From Lutimaribacter salitolerans (GTDB lineage Bacteria; Pseudomonadota; Alphaproteobacteria; Rhodobacterales; Rhodobacteraceae): 64,000 nucleotides of DNA. Positions 52,738-60,746 of this stretch are shown here, in pieces. The position numbers were made by a program, and so were the translations under genes. The first letter of the stretch is position 1. Each line of letters starts with the position of its first letter. The stretch lies in assembly GCF_042677865.1 (NCBI RefSeq), contig NZ_JBHUDD010000158.1:1-64000 (forward strand), in the 5' to 3' direction. The notes under the pieces are model-generated. The model did no database searches, was not told where the DNA came from, and saw nothing but the letters and a program-made list of their open reading frames with translations.

Positions 52738-53074
52738 GACCTGGGCGTTGCGCCCGCCGTGAGTCGGGGCGCAGTCAGGGATGGCCTCAGAAAAGGTGGG
52801 ACCACCGCGCATTGCGCGGCTTGTCCTTGATTGCGGGGCGACACACATAACACTCGATCAGGCGCGTTCAGGGCAAACCTGCCCCTGAACCGCCTCCCGG
52901 CAGAGTACCCCAAACCGCTCGGTCCAGCGCAGCGCCGGTTTGGCACGTCGCCTCTAAGCCATCTGAATAAGGGCGCGCGGAAGCGCACAACTGGGTCGCG
53001 CCTGGCACCGGGGCGCGATACGGATGATCTGTGCATGACATGTGCATGCCCTGTGCACCGCCGGAATCGCGGGC
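52738..53074. other. Gap of 337 bases between DUF2892 gene and uvrA, hairpin-rich
   Basis: No convincing gene. The stretch 52795-52943 holds four consecutive inverted repeats: GGTGG/CCACC; CCGCGC/GCGCGG (3-nt loop); GTTCAGGG/CCCTGAAC (9-nt loop); and CCAAACCG/CGGTTTGG (18-nt loop). On the minus strand, downstream of uvrA, the last hairpin is followed by TTTTC, resembling a weak terminator. Open frames on either strand have no recognised family. Possible structured RNA or decayed element. Confidence 0.45.
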
Positions 53075-55954
53075 CTATTCTGCCGCCACCTTGCGTGGTT
53101 TCAGCATGGGTTTCAGGTAAAGCCCTGTGTGGCTGCGCGGCTCTTCGGCCACCTGCTCGGGCGTTCCGACAGCCACGATTTCGCCGCCACCATCCCCGCC
53201 TTCGGGGCCGATATCGATCAGCCAGTCGGCGGTCTTGATCACGTCCAGATTGTGCTCGATCACCACCACCGTATTGCCTGCCTCGACCAATTCATGCAGC
53301 ACTTCCAACAGCTTGCGCACGTCCTCGAAATGCAGCCCCGTGGTTGGCTCGTCCAGGATATACAGCGTGCGCCCGGTGGATCGCTTGGCCAGTTCCTTTG
53401 ACAGCTTCACGCGCTGCGCCTCGCCGCCCGACAGGGTGGTGGCCTGCTGACCCACCTTGATATAGCCAAGCCCCACGCGCATCAGCGCATCCATCTTTTC
53501 GCGAATGCTGGGCACGGCCTTGAAAAACGTCTGCGCCTCTTCAACCGTCATATCAAGAACGTCCGCTATACTCATGCCCTTGAAGCGAATTTCCAAAGTT
53601 TCACGGTTATAGCGCGCACCCTTGCAGGTCTCGCATTCGACATAGACATCGGGCAGGAAATGCATCTCGATCTTGATCAGACCGTCGCCCTGACACGCCT
53701 CGCAGCGCCCGCCCTTGACGTTGAAACTGAACCGTCCGGGCTTGTAGCCACGCGCCTTGGCCTCGGGCAGACCGGCGAACCAGTCGCGGATCGGTGTGAA
53801 GGCCCCAGTGTAAGTCGCTGGATTCGAACGCGGAGTCCGTCCGATGGGTCGCTGGTCGATGTCTATCACCTTGTCCAGATGCTCCAGCCCCTTGATGGTT
53901 TCGCAGGGTGCAGGCGTCTGGCGTGCCCCGTTCAGGCGCATGCTGGCGGTCTTGAACAGCGTCTCGATGGTCAGGGTGGATTTGCCACCACCCGAAACCC
54001 CCGTCACACAGACGAACTTTCCCAGCGGAAACTCGGCCGTCACATTGCGCAGGTTGTTGCCCGTTGCCTTGACCACGGTCAGCTTTTTCTTGTTTCCTTT
54101 CCGACGCTTGTCAGGCACAGCTATGGCGCGCGCGCCTGACAGGTACTGCCCCGTCAGGCTGGCGGGATCGGCGGCCACCTGATCCGGTGTGCCCTGGCTG
54201 ACCACCTGCCCGCCATGCACCCCGGCGCCGGGGCCGATGTCGAACACGTAATCCGCCTCGCGGATCGCTTCTTCGTCATGCTCGACCACCAGAACCGTGT
54301 TGCCCTGATCGCGCAGGTTCTTCAGCGTGTCCAGCAGCCGCGAATTGTCGCGCTGGTGCAGCCCGATGCTGGGCTCGTCCAGCACATACAGAACGCCGGT
54401 CAGGCCGCTGCCGATCTGGCTGGCCAGCCGGATACGCTGGCTTTCACCCCCCGACAGGGTGCCCGCATTCCGGCTAAGTGTCAGATATTCAAGGCCAACA
54501 TTGTTCAGAAAGCCCACACGCTCGCGGATTTCCTTCAGGATCGCGCGGGCGATCTCGTTCTTTTGCTTGCCCAGGCTCTCGGGGACGGTGGCACACCAGT
54601 CATAGGCTTCGCGGATGCTCATCTGCACCACCTGCCCCACATGCAGGCCCGCGATGCGCACCGCCAAAGCCTCGGGGCGCAGGCGATAGCCGCCGCAGGC
54701 CCCACAGGGGCGGTTGTTCTGGTAGCGTTCGAATTCCTCGCGCACCCAGCTGCTGTCGGTCTCGCGATAGCGGCGCTGCATGTTGGGTATCACGCCTTCG
54801 AACACGCGCGATACCTGATAGACCCGCCCGCCCTCGTCGTAGCGGAACTTGATTTCCTCTTCGCCCGACCCGAACAGGAAAACCTGCTGCACATGCTCGG
54901 AAAGATCTTTCCAGCGGGCGTTCTTGTCGAACTCGTAATGCTTGGCGATCGCTTCGATCGTTTGCAGGAAATAGGGGCTTTTACCCTTGCGCCACGGGGC
55001 CAGCGCGCCATCGCTGATCTTCAGCGTGGCATCGGGCACCACCAGCCGTTCGTCGAAAAACAGCTCCATCCCCAGACCGTCGCATTCGGGGCAGGCCCCG
55101 AAGGGCGCGTTGAAGGAAAACAGCCGAGGCTCGATTTCGGGAATGGTGAAGCCACTGACAGGGCAGGCAAAATTCTCGCTGAAGGTCAGGCGCTCGGGCT
55201 CGGGCGCGTCCTCGGCCCCTTCAGCCGCGCGCGGCACGGTCTCCAGAATTGCAATGCCATCCGCCAGGTCCAGCGCGGTGCGGAAACTGTCGGCCATACG
55301 GGTTTCCAGCCCTGATTTCACCACCAGACGGTCCACCACGACATCGATGTCGTGGCGGAATTTCTTGTCCAGCGTGGGCGGTTCATCCAACTCGTAGAAC
55401 TGGCCATCGACCTTGACCCGCTGAAAGCCGGATTTACGCAACTCCAGAAATTCCTTGCGATACTCGCCCTTGCGGTCACGCACGATGGGGGCCAACAGAT
55501 AGGCGCGCGTGCCTTCCTCCAAGGCCATGACGCGGTCGACCATGTCCTGCACCTGCTGCGCCTCGATCGGCAGGCCGGTGGCGGGGGAATAGGGCGTGCC
55601 GACACGGGCGAACAACAGCCGCAGATAGTCGTAGATCTCGGTCACCGTGCCGACGGTCGAGCGGGGGTTCTTGCTGGTGGTCTTTTGCTCGATCGAGATC
55701 GCGGGCGACAGGCCGCTGATATGATCGACGTCAGGTTTCTCCATCATATCAAGGAATTGCCGGGCATAGGCCGACAGGCTTTCGACATAGCGCCGCTGCC
55801 CTTCGGCATAGATCGTGTCAAAGGCCAGACTGGATTTGCCCGACCCTGACAGGCCGGTGATCACCACCAGTTGATCGCGCGGAATGTCCACGTCGATGTT
55901 TTTCAGGTTGTGTTCACGCGCGCCGCGCACTTCGATTTTCTTCAGATCGGCCAT
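53075..55954 (-). CDS. uvrA: Excinuclease ABC subunit A
   Basis: A 959-residue DNA damage sensor of nucleotide excision repair. The first ATPase has Walker A GLSGSGKSSLAFD; zinc-binding pairs appear in CPVSGF and CPECDG; the second ATPase has GVSGGGKSTL and the second zinc module CEACQGDG with CETCKG. ABC signature LSGGE occurs twice. ATG at 55954 is preferred because GGGGG lies five bases upstream; a GTG at 55960 would add two residues. An SOS box lies upstream, so LexA probably controls it. Its 3' end faces the hairpin-rich gap. Confidence 0.96.
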   Translation of the reverse strand: MADLKKIEVRGAREHNLKNIDVDIPRDQLVVITGLSGSGKSSLAFDTIYAEGQRRYVESLSAYARQFLDMMEKPDVDHISGLSPAISIEQKTTSKNPRSTVGTVTEIYDYLRLLFARVGTPYSPATGLPIEAQQVQDMVDRVMALEEGTRAYLLAPIVRDRKGEYRKEFLELRKSGFQRVKVDGQFYELDEPPTLDKKFRHDIDVVVDRLVVKSGLETRMADSFRTALDLADGIAILETVPRAAEGAEDAPEPERLTFSENFACPVSGFTIPEIEPRLFSFNAPFGACPECDGLGMELFFDERLVVPDATLKISDGALAPWRKGKSPYFLQTIEAIAKHYEFDKNARWKDLSEHVQQVFLFGSGEEEIKFRYDEGGRVYQVSRVFEGVIPNMQRRYRETDSSWVREEFERYQNNRPCGACGGYRLRPEALAVRIAGLHVGQVVQMSIREAYDWCATVPESLGKQKNEIARAILKEIRERVGFLNNVGLEYLTLSRNAGTLSGGESQRIRLASQIGSGLTGVLYVLDEPSIGLHQRDNSRLLDTLKNLRDQGNTVLVVEHDEEAIREADYVFDIGPGAGVHGGQVVSQGTPDQVAADPASLTGQYLSGARAIAVPDKRRKGNKKKLTVVKATGNNLRNVTAEFPLGKFVCVTGVSGGGKSTLTIETLFKTASMRLNGARQTPAPCETIKGLEHLDKVIDIDQRPIGRTPRSNPATYTGAFTPIRDWFAGLPEAKARGYKPGRFSFNVKGGRCEACQGDGLIKIEMHFLPDVYVECETCKGARYNRETLEIRFKGMSIADVLDMTVEEAQTFFKAVPSIREKMDALMRVGLGYIKVGQQATTLSGGEAQRVKLSKELAKRSTGRTLYILDEPTTGLHFEDVRKLLEVLHELVEAGNTVVVIEHNLDVIKTADWLIDIGPEGGDGGGEIVAVGTPEQVAEEPRSHTGLYLKPMLKPRKVAAE

Positions 55955-55964
55955 GACCACCCCC

Positions 55965-55981
55965 GTTAAGCAACTCTTAAC
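55965..55981. promoter_or_regulatory. Candidate CtrA site or short hairpin before uvrA
   Basis: GTTAA-GCAACTC-TTAAC matches the CtrA consensus TTAA-N7-TTAAC on both strands. It also forms a hairpin with arms GTTAAG and CTTAAC. It is ten bases from the uvrA start, near the ribosome site, so it may act on translation rather than transcription. Confidence 0.4.
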
Positions 55982-56020
55982 ACATAGGCGCGCGTGGCTG
56001 AGTCTCCAATCGAAAAGTCA

Positions 56021-56035
56021 GAACATAGGCGGAAC
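56021..56035 (-). promoter_or_regulatory. SOS box (LexA operator) of uvrA
   Basis: The plus strand reads GAAC-ATAGGCG-GAAC, which is GTTC-N7-GTTC toward uvrA, the alphaproteobacterial LexA operator. It is 66 bases upstream of the uvrA start. The same pattern occurs at the lexA promoter in this window. Confidence 0.8.
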
Positions 56036-56090
56036 ATTTCTGCGACCCGCCATTCGTCAGGCATGGCAGGCGCGCAGATGGGCCAATGCC

Positions 56091-57485
56091 TTAGAAATGC
56101 ACCGCGCGGTCCCAGGCATCCAGCACGGATTCATGCATCATTTCCGACAGCGTCGGATGCGGGAATACGGCATGCATCAGGTCTTCTTCGGTGGTCTCCA
56201 ACTGGCGGCCCACAACATAACCTTGGATCAGTTCGGTCACCTCGGCTCCGATCATGTGCGCGCCCAGCAGCTCGCCGGTTTTCGCGTCGAACACGGTTTT
56301 GACCATGCCCTCGGATTCACCGAGGGCAATGGCCTTGCCGTTGCCGATAAAGGGAAAGCGACCGACCTTGATGTCATGCCCGGCCTCTTTCGCCTGCGCC
56401 TCGGTCATCCCGACCGAGGCAACCTGCGGATGGCTGTAGGTGCAGCCCGGGATACTGTCGGGCTTGACCGGATGCACGTCTTTGCCCGCGATCATCTCGG
56501 CCACCATCACGCCCTCGTGGCTGGCCTTGTGCGCAAGCCAGGGCGCGCCTGCGATGTCACCGATGGCATAGATGCCTTCGACCCCGGTGCGGCAGTGCTC
56601 GTCCGTCACCACATGGGTGCGGTCGATCTTGATGCCCAGATCCTCAAGCCCCAGGCCTTCGGTATTGCCGACGATGCCGACGGCGGAAATCACGGTGTCA
56701 AACTCCAGCTTCTCGACCTTGCCGCCCTGTTCGATATGGGCGGTGACCTTGTCCTTGGCGCGGTCCAGCTGCTTGACCGTTGCCTTTGCGCGGATCGTCA
56801 TGCCCTGCTTTTCAAACTGTTTTTGCGCAAAGGCGCTGATCTCGGCATCCTCGACCGGAAGGATGCGGTCCATCACCTCGACCACGGTGGTTTCGGCCCC
56901 CAAGGTGTTGAAAAAGCTGGCGAACTCGATGCCGATAGCGCCCGACCCGATGACCAGCAGCTTTTTCGGCATATGTCCGGGTTCCAACGCATGCCGGTAG
57001 GACCAGACCCGGTCGCCGTCGGCCTGAAGCCCCGGCAGGTTGCGCGCCCGCGCGCCCGTCGCGATGATTATATGCGGGGCTTTCAGATCCTCGGTGCCCT
57101 TGTCGGTCTTGACGCTGACCTTGCCCTTGGCGGGGATGGTCGCGTCCCCCATGATCACGGTGATCTTGTTCTTTTTCAGCAGGTGGCCCACCCCGCCCGA
57201 AAGCTGCCTGGCCACCCCGCGCGAGCGTTTCACCACCGCATCCAGATCATATCCGATGCCATCGGCCTTCAGGCCGAATTCCGCTGCGCGGTGCATCAGG
57301 TGAAACACCTCGGCGCTGCGCAGCATGGCCTTGGTCGGGATGCAGCCCCAGTTCAGACAGATACCGCCCAGGTTCTCGCGTTCGACCACGGCCACCTTGA
57401 GGCCCAGTTGCGCGGCACGGATCGCGGCCACATACCCGCCGGGGCCGGCCCCGATCACGACGATATCGAACGATTTGTCAGCCAT
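56091..57485 (-). CDS. lpd: Dihydrolipoamide dehydrogenase
   Basis: A 464-residue flavoprotein, the E3 subunit of 2-oxoacid dehydrogenase complexes. The redox pair is Cys43 and Cys48 in GGICLNWGCIPTKAML, FAD binds at VIGAGPGGYVAAI, NAD at VIGSGAIGIEF, and the catalytic His-Glu near the C-terminus in FPHPTLSEMMHE. It stands apart from any 2-oxoacid dehydrogenase genes in the window, so it may be a shared E3 or a second copy. The start ATG at 57485 is preceded by GGAGGGG. Confidence 0.95.
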   Translation of the reverse strand: MADKSFDIVVIGAGPGGYVAAIRAAQLGLKVAVVERENLGGICLNWGCIPTKAMLRSAEVFHLMHRAAEFGLKADGIGYDLDAVVKRSRGVARQLSGGVGHLLKKNKITVIMGDATIPAKGKVSVKTDKGTEDLKAPHIIIATGARARNLPGLQADGDRVWSYRHALEPGHMPKKLLVIGSGAIGIEFASFFNTLGAETTVVEVMDRILPVEDAEISAFAQKQFEKQGMTIRAKATVKQLDRAKDKVTAHIEQGGKVEKLEFDTVISAVGIVGNTEGLGLEDLGIKIDRTHVVTDEHCRTGVEGIYAIGDIAGAPWLAHKASHEGVMVAEMIAGKDVHPVKPDSIPGCTYSHPQVASVGMTEAQAKEAGHDIKVGRFPFIGNGKAIALGESEGMVKTVFDAKTGELLGAHMIGAEVTELIQGYVVGRQLETTEEDLMHAVFPHPTLSEMMHESVLDAWDRAVHF

Positions 57486-57559
57486 GGGCCCCTCCGATTC
57501 CAGAATTAGTTGAGCATTAAACTATTTTGGATGATCTGACAACGCAGTTGGACACGCGC

Positions 57560-57590
57560 AAAGGCCCGCCCCGCATCAACGCGGCGAGCC
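57560..57590 (-). terminator. Terminator of the DUF924 gene
   Basis: Reading on the minus strand, GGCTCGCC pairs with GGCGGGCC (one U-G), with an inner CCGC/GCGG pairing, then TTTG. It lies 35-65 bases after the DUF924 stop. Confidence 0.6.
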
Positions 57591-57624
57591 TGAGACGACA
57601 GCTTCAAGCACTTCCAACCTTGGC

Positions 57625-58224
57625 CTAGGCCATCTCTTCCATCTGACGCAGGGTGTGGCCGTAGCCACCGGCCGCCAGATAGGCCTTTTCAGGCGGGGTC
57701 GTGGGCCGCGACAGGGCCTCACTGCGATAGGGGAAGCGCCCGAACTGGCGGATCACCTCGCGATGGGCGCGGGCGTGAAACAGGTTTGACTCGCCGGTTT
57801 CGGGCATCCGTTCCTTCATCAGCCGCACGCAGCGTTCCTGGTCACACAGGTTCTCGGAATGCATCAGCGGCAGGTAGAAGAACTGCCGCGCGGGTTCGTC
57901 GATGCGCATGTCCCACTTGCGGTCCACAGCCATTTTCGACGCAGCCAGCGCCACGCCGTCGGTGGCAAAGCTGCGCGGGTCATTGCGGAACATGTTGCGT
58001 GGAAACTGATCCAGCAGGATGATATAGGCCAGCGAACCGCTGGAATGGGTCAGCCACAGCGCATAGGCACCATCGGCGGCATTTTCCCAGGCAGACTGGA
58101 ACCTGTCCTTGATCTTGCGATCCAGCTCTTCACCGCCGGAATACCAGCCGTCGGGGCCAACCTCGTCCAGCCAGAATTCCAGTACAGTGTCCACAGTAAC
58201 CATCAGAGCCTCCGCCGCCTCCAT
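57625..58224 (-). CDS. DUF924 family protein
   Basis: A 199-residue soluble helical protein of the DUF924 family. Typical segments are VLEFWLDEVGPDGWYSG, LAYIILLDQFPRNMFRNDPRSFATD, and FFYLPLMHSENLCDQERCV. Some members are annotated as uncharacterised TPR-like proteins; the function is unknown. ATG at 58224 has GAGGATGG upstream. It is separate from lpd, with its own terminator. Confidence 0.9.
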   Translation of the reverse strand: MEAAEALMVTVDTVLEFWLDEVGPDGWYSGGEELDRKIKDRFQSAWENAADGAYALWLTHSSGSLAYIILLDQFPRNMFRNDPRSFATDGVALAASKMAVDRKWDMRIDEPARQFFYLPLMHSENLCDQERCVRLMKERMPETGESNLFHARAHREVIRQFGRFPYRSEALSRPTTPPEKAYLAAGGYGHTLRQMEEMA

Positions 58225-58304
58225 GTGCCATCCTCGTTACCGAAGTGTTACACAGGGCAAGCAAGAAATTAACAGTAAAAAAATACTTCAATCACGACAC
58301 CATG

Positions 58305-59567
58305 TTACTGGTTTGGGCTGTTTTCCGCCTCTTCCGCGCGTTCTGCGCTGACTTCCTGCGCGGCTTCGACCGCGACGATCGAGGACGAGAAGGCAACCGG
58401 CATGTAGGCGCCGGTTTCACTGACTGCGGGTGCCGCGCGTTTCGTCATGCGATATGCGGCATACAGGGTCAGCGCCAACAGCAGCGCCGCGATGATGGTG
58501 AAATAGCCATAAGGGCCCATCACGCTCATCAGCCAACCTGTGACAACCGGGCCTGCAATCGCCCCCAAGCCGTTGACAAAGATCAGCCCGCCCGAGGCGG
58601 CTGCCATATCCTCGACCTGCAGGAAATCGTTGGTATAGGCCAGCAGCAGCGAGTACAGCGGGTTGGACATGCCGCCGATCAGAAAGGCCCCGATCAACAG
58701 CACGGTAAAGTTTGTGCCACCGAAAAACGCCAGCAGCGCGCCGGCCCCACCGATGGCGGACGCGGCACAGATCAGCACACGGCGATCCATCCGGTCCGAC
58801 AGCCAGCCCAGAGGATACTGCACAATCGTGGCCCCGATATAGAAGGTCGCCACGAAGATCGAGATCTGCGCCACGCTCAGCCCTGCTTCGGCCCCGAAGA
58901 CGGCGGCCATGCCGAACTGCGCGGAAAACACACTGCCCAGCAGCAGCATCCCCATGAAACCCAGAGGCGAGATTCGAAACAGCTGTTTCAGGGTCATCGG
59001 CTTGGTCGATTCAAACGCCGGCGTGGGCGAGATCGACAGCAGAATCGGCGCGAACGAGATGGACACCAGCACCGACGGAATGATGAACAGCAAGAAGCCG
59101 CTGGCATCGGGGATGTTCAGCATGCCCTGCGCGGCCACGATGCCGATCATCTGCACCATCATGTACAGCGAAAGCGCCTGCCCGCGCTGGTCATTGGCGA
59201 CGGAATTGTTCAGCCAGCTTTCGGCGGTGACATAGACGCCCGAGAAACAGAACCCGATCACGATACGGCCTGCGATCCACATATAGGGATTCTGAAACGC
59301 GGGATAGAGGATGAACACCGCCGAAATCAGGCTGGCCAGCGCCGCAAAGACGCGCACATGCCCGACCCGCCGGATCAGTTCGGGTGTCATGCGTGACCCG
59401 CCCAGAAAGCCCACGAAATAGGCCGACATGACCAGTGACAGCTCGAACGTGCTGAACCCTGCGCCCTGCCCGCGCACACCCAGCAGCGAGCCCTGCAGGC
59501 CGTTGCCCAGCATAAGCAGGCCCATGCCCAGAAGCAGCGGCCATGTATTGCGCAGAACCTTGAACAT
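58305..59567 (-). CDS. MFS transporter, YcaD-like
   Basis: A 420-residue major facilitator protein with about twelve membrane helices. The N-half has SLVMSAYFVGFLGGSRMTPELIRRVGHVRVFA, with the conserved inter-helix basic motif, and the C-half has GATIVQYPLGWLSDRMDRRVL. The C-terminal tail (SAERAEEAENSPNQ) is cytoplasmic and acidic. The substrate is not identifiable. The start at 59567 lies a short distance before a region with no clear promoter. Confidence 0.87.
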   Translation of the reverse strand: MFKVLRNTWPLLLGMGLLMLGNGLQGSLLGVRGQGAGFSTFELSLVMSAYFVGFLGGSRMTPELIRRVGHVRVFAALASLISAVFILYPAFQNPYMWIAGRIVIGFCFSGVYVTAESWLNNSVANDQRGQALSLYMMVQMIGIVAAQGMLNIPDASGFLLFIIPSVLVSISFAPILLSISPTPAFESTKPMTLKQLFRISPLGFMGMLLLGSVFSAQFGMAAVFGAEAGLSVAQISIFVATFYIGATIVQYPLGWLSDRMDRRVLICAASAIGGAGALLAFFGGTNFTVLLIGAFLIGGMSNPLYSLLLAYTNDFLQVEDMAAASGGLIFVNGLGAIAGPVVTGWLMSVMGPYGYFTIIAALLLALTLYAAYRMTKRAAPAVSETGAYMPVAFSSSIVAVEAAQEVSAERAEEAENSPNQ

Positions 59568-59679
59568 GACACACTCCTATGCCGCCGAGCGCAGGTGTAC
59601 CCGCTTTGGCCGCTTGCGGACAGGCCCGTTTGCGACTCGTTTGACCTCGAGGATGGCCTGTCACACCTGACCTGTGCGT

Positions 59680-60744
59680 TCAACCCTGACGCGGCGCAGG
59701 GATCAGAAGCGACGCATCGCCATAGCTGAAGAACCGATAATCAGACTGCACCGCGTGGTCATAGATGCGGCGGATAGGCTCCTGCCCCATCAGCGCCGAG
59801 ACCAGCATCATCAGGGTGGATTTCGGCAGATGGAAATTGGTCATCAGCGCATCGGTGACCCGGAACGCAAAACCGGGATAGATGAAGATGTCGGTATCCC
59901 CGGCCCATGCGTGGATCTGCCCGGTGTCGCGCGCGGCGGTTTCGATCAGCCGCAGCGCCGTCGTGCCTACCGGGATCACCCGGCCCCCTGCCGCCTTGGT
60001 CGCGGCGATCTCGGCGGCGGCCTGCGTGCTGACCTCGCCCCATTCGGCGTGCATCCTGTGGCTGCTCACATCCTCGACCTTGACCGGCAGAAAGGTGCCC
60101 GCGCCCACATGCAGGGTGACATGGGTGAACTGCACACCGCGCGCAGCCAGCGCCGCCAGCAGGGCATCGTCGAAATGCAGCGATGCGGTGGGGGCCGCCA
60201 CGGCCCCGGATCGCGCGGCCCAGACGGTCTGGTAATCGTGCTTGTCCTGATCGTCTGCCGGGCGCTTGGCGGCAATGTAGGGCGGCAGCGGCATCGCGCC
60301 TGCCTGCGCCAGCGCGGCATCGAAATCATCCGCCGTCAGGTTGAACCGCACGGTGGCCTGCCCGTCCTCGCGCGCCACCAGCACCGCGGACAGATCGTCG
60401 GAAAACACGATCTCTTCGCCCGTGGCCACCTTGCGCAGGGGTTTGAGCAGCGCCGCCCATGTGCCATCCGCGCGCGGCTCCAGCAGCGTGACCTCGATCC
60501 TGGCGGTCACCCGGCCCTGCGCGCTGTCGCGGTGGCGTTGTCCGGTCAGCCGGGCGGGGATCACGCGGGTGTCGTTCAGCACCAGCCGGTCACCGGGGCG
60601 CAGGATATCGGGCAGATCAAACACGTGCCGGTCGTCAATCGCATCGCCCTGCGCCAGCAGCAGCCTGGCCGACGAACGCGGCCGCGCGGGCCGGGTGGCG
60701 ATCAGCCGCTCGGGCAGGTCGAAATCGAAATCGCTCAGTTTCAT
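59680..60744 (-). CDS. queA: S-adenosylmethionine:tRNA ribosyltransferase-isomerase
   Basis: A 354-residue enzyme that transfers the ribosyl group of SAM to pre-queuosine in tRNA, forming epoxyqueuosine. Motifs are KLSDFDFDLPERLIATRPARPR at the start, VLNDTRVIPARL, HFDDALLAALAARGVQFTHVTLHVGAGTFLPV in two parts, and the C-terminal TNFHLPKSTLMMLVSAL. Length is normal. It ends two bases from the envelope gene start region, both on the minus strand. Confidence 0.95.
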   Translation of the reverse strand: MKLSDFDFDLPERLIATRPARPRSSARLLLAQGDAIDDRHVFDLPDILRPGDRLVLNDTRVIPARLTGQRHRDSAQGRVTARIEVTLLEPRADGTWAALLKPLRKVATGEEIVFSDDLSAVLVAREDGQATVRFNLTADDFDAALAQAGAMPLPPYIAAKRPADDQDKHDYQTVWAARSGAVAAPTASLHFDDALLAALAARGVQFTHVTLHVGAGTFLPVKVEDVSSHRMHAEWGEVSTQAAAEIAATKAAGGRVIPVGTTALRLIETAARDTGQIHAWAGDTDIFIYPGFAFRVTDALMTNFHLPKSTLMMLVSALMGQEPIRRIYDHAVQSDYRFFSYGDASLLIPAPRQG

Positions 60745-60746
60745 GT

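Noticed and set aside
52831..53238. Plus-strand frame spanning the uvrA 3' end and the gap
   Set aside because: It overlaps the end of uvrA and has no recognisable family; composition fits a chance frame.
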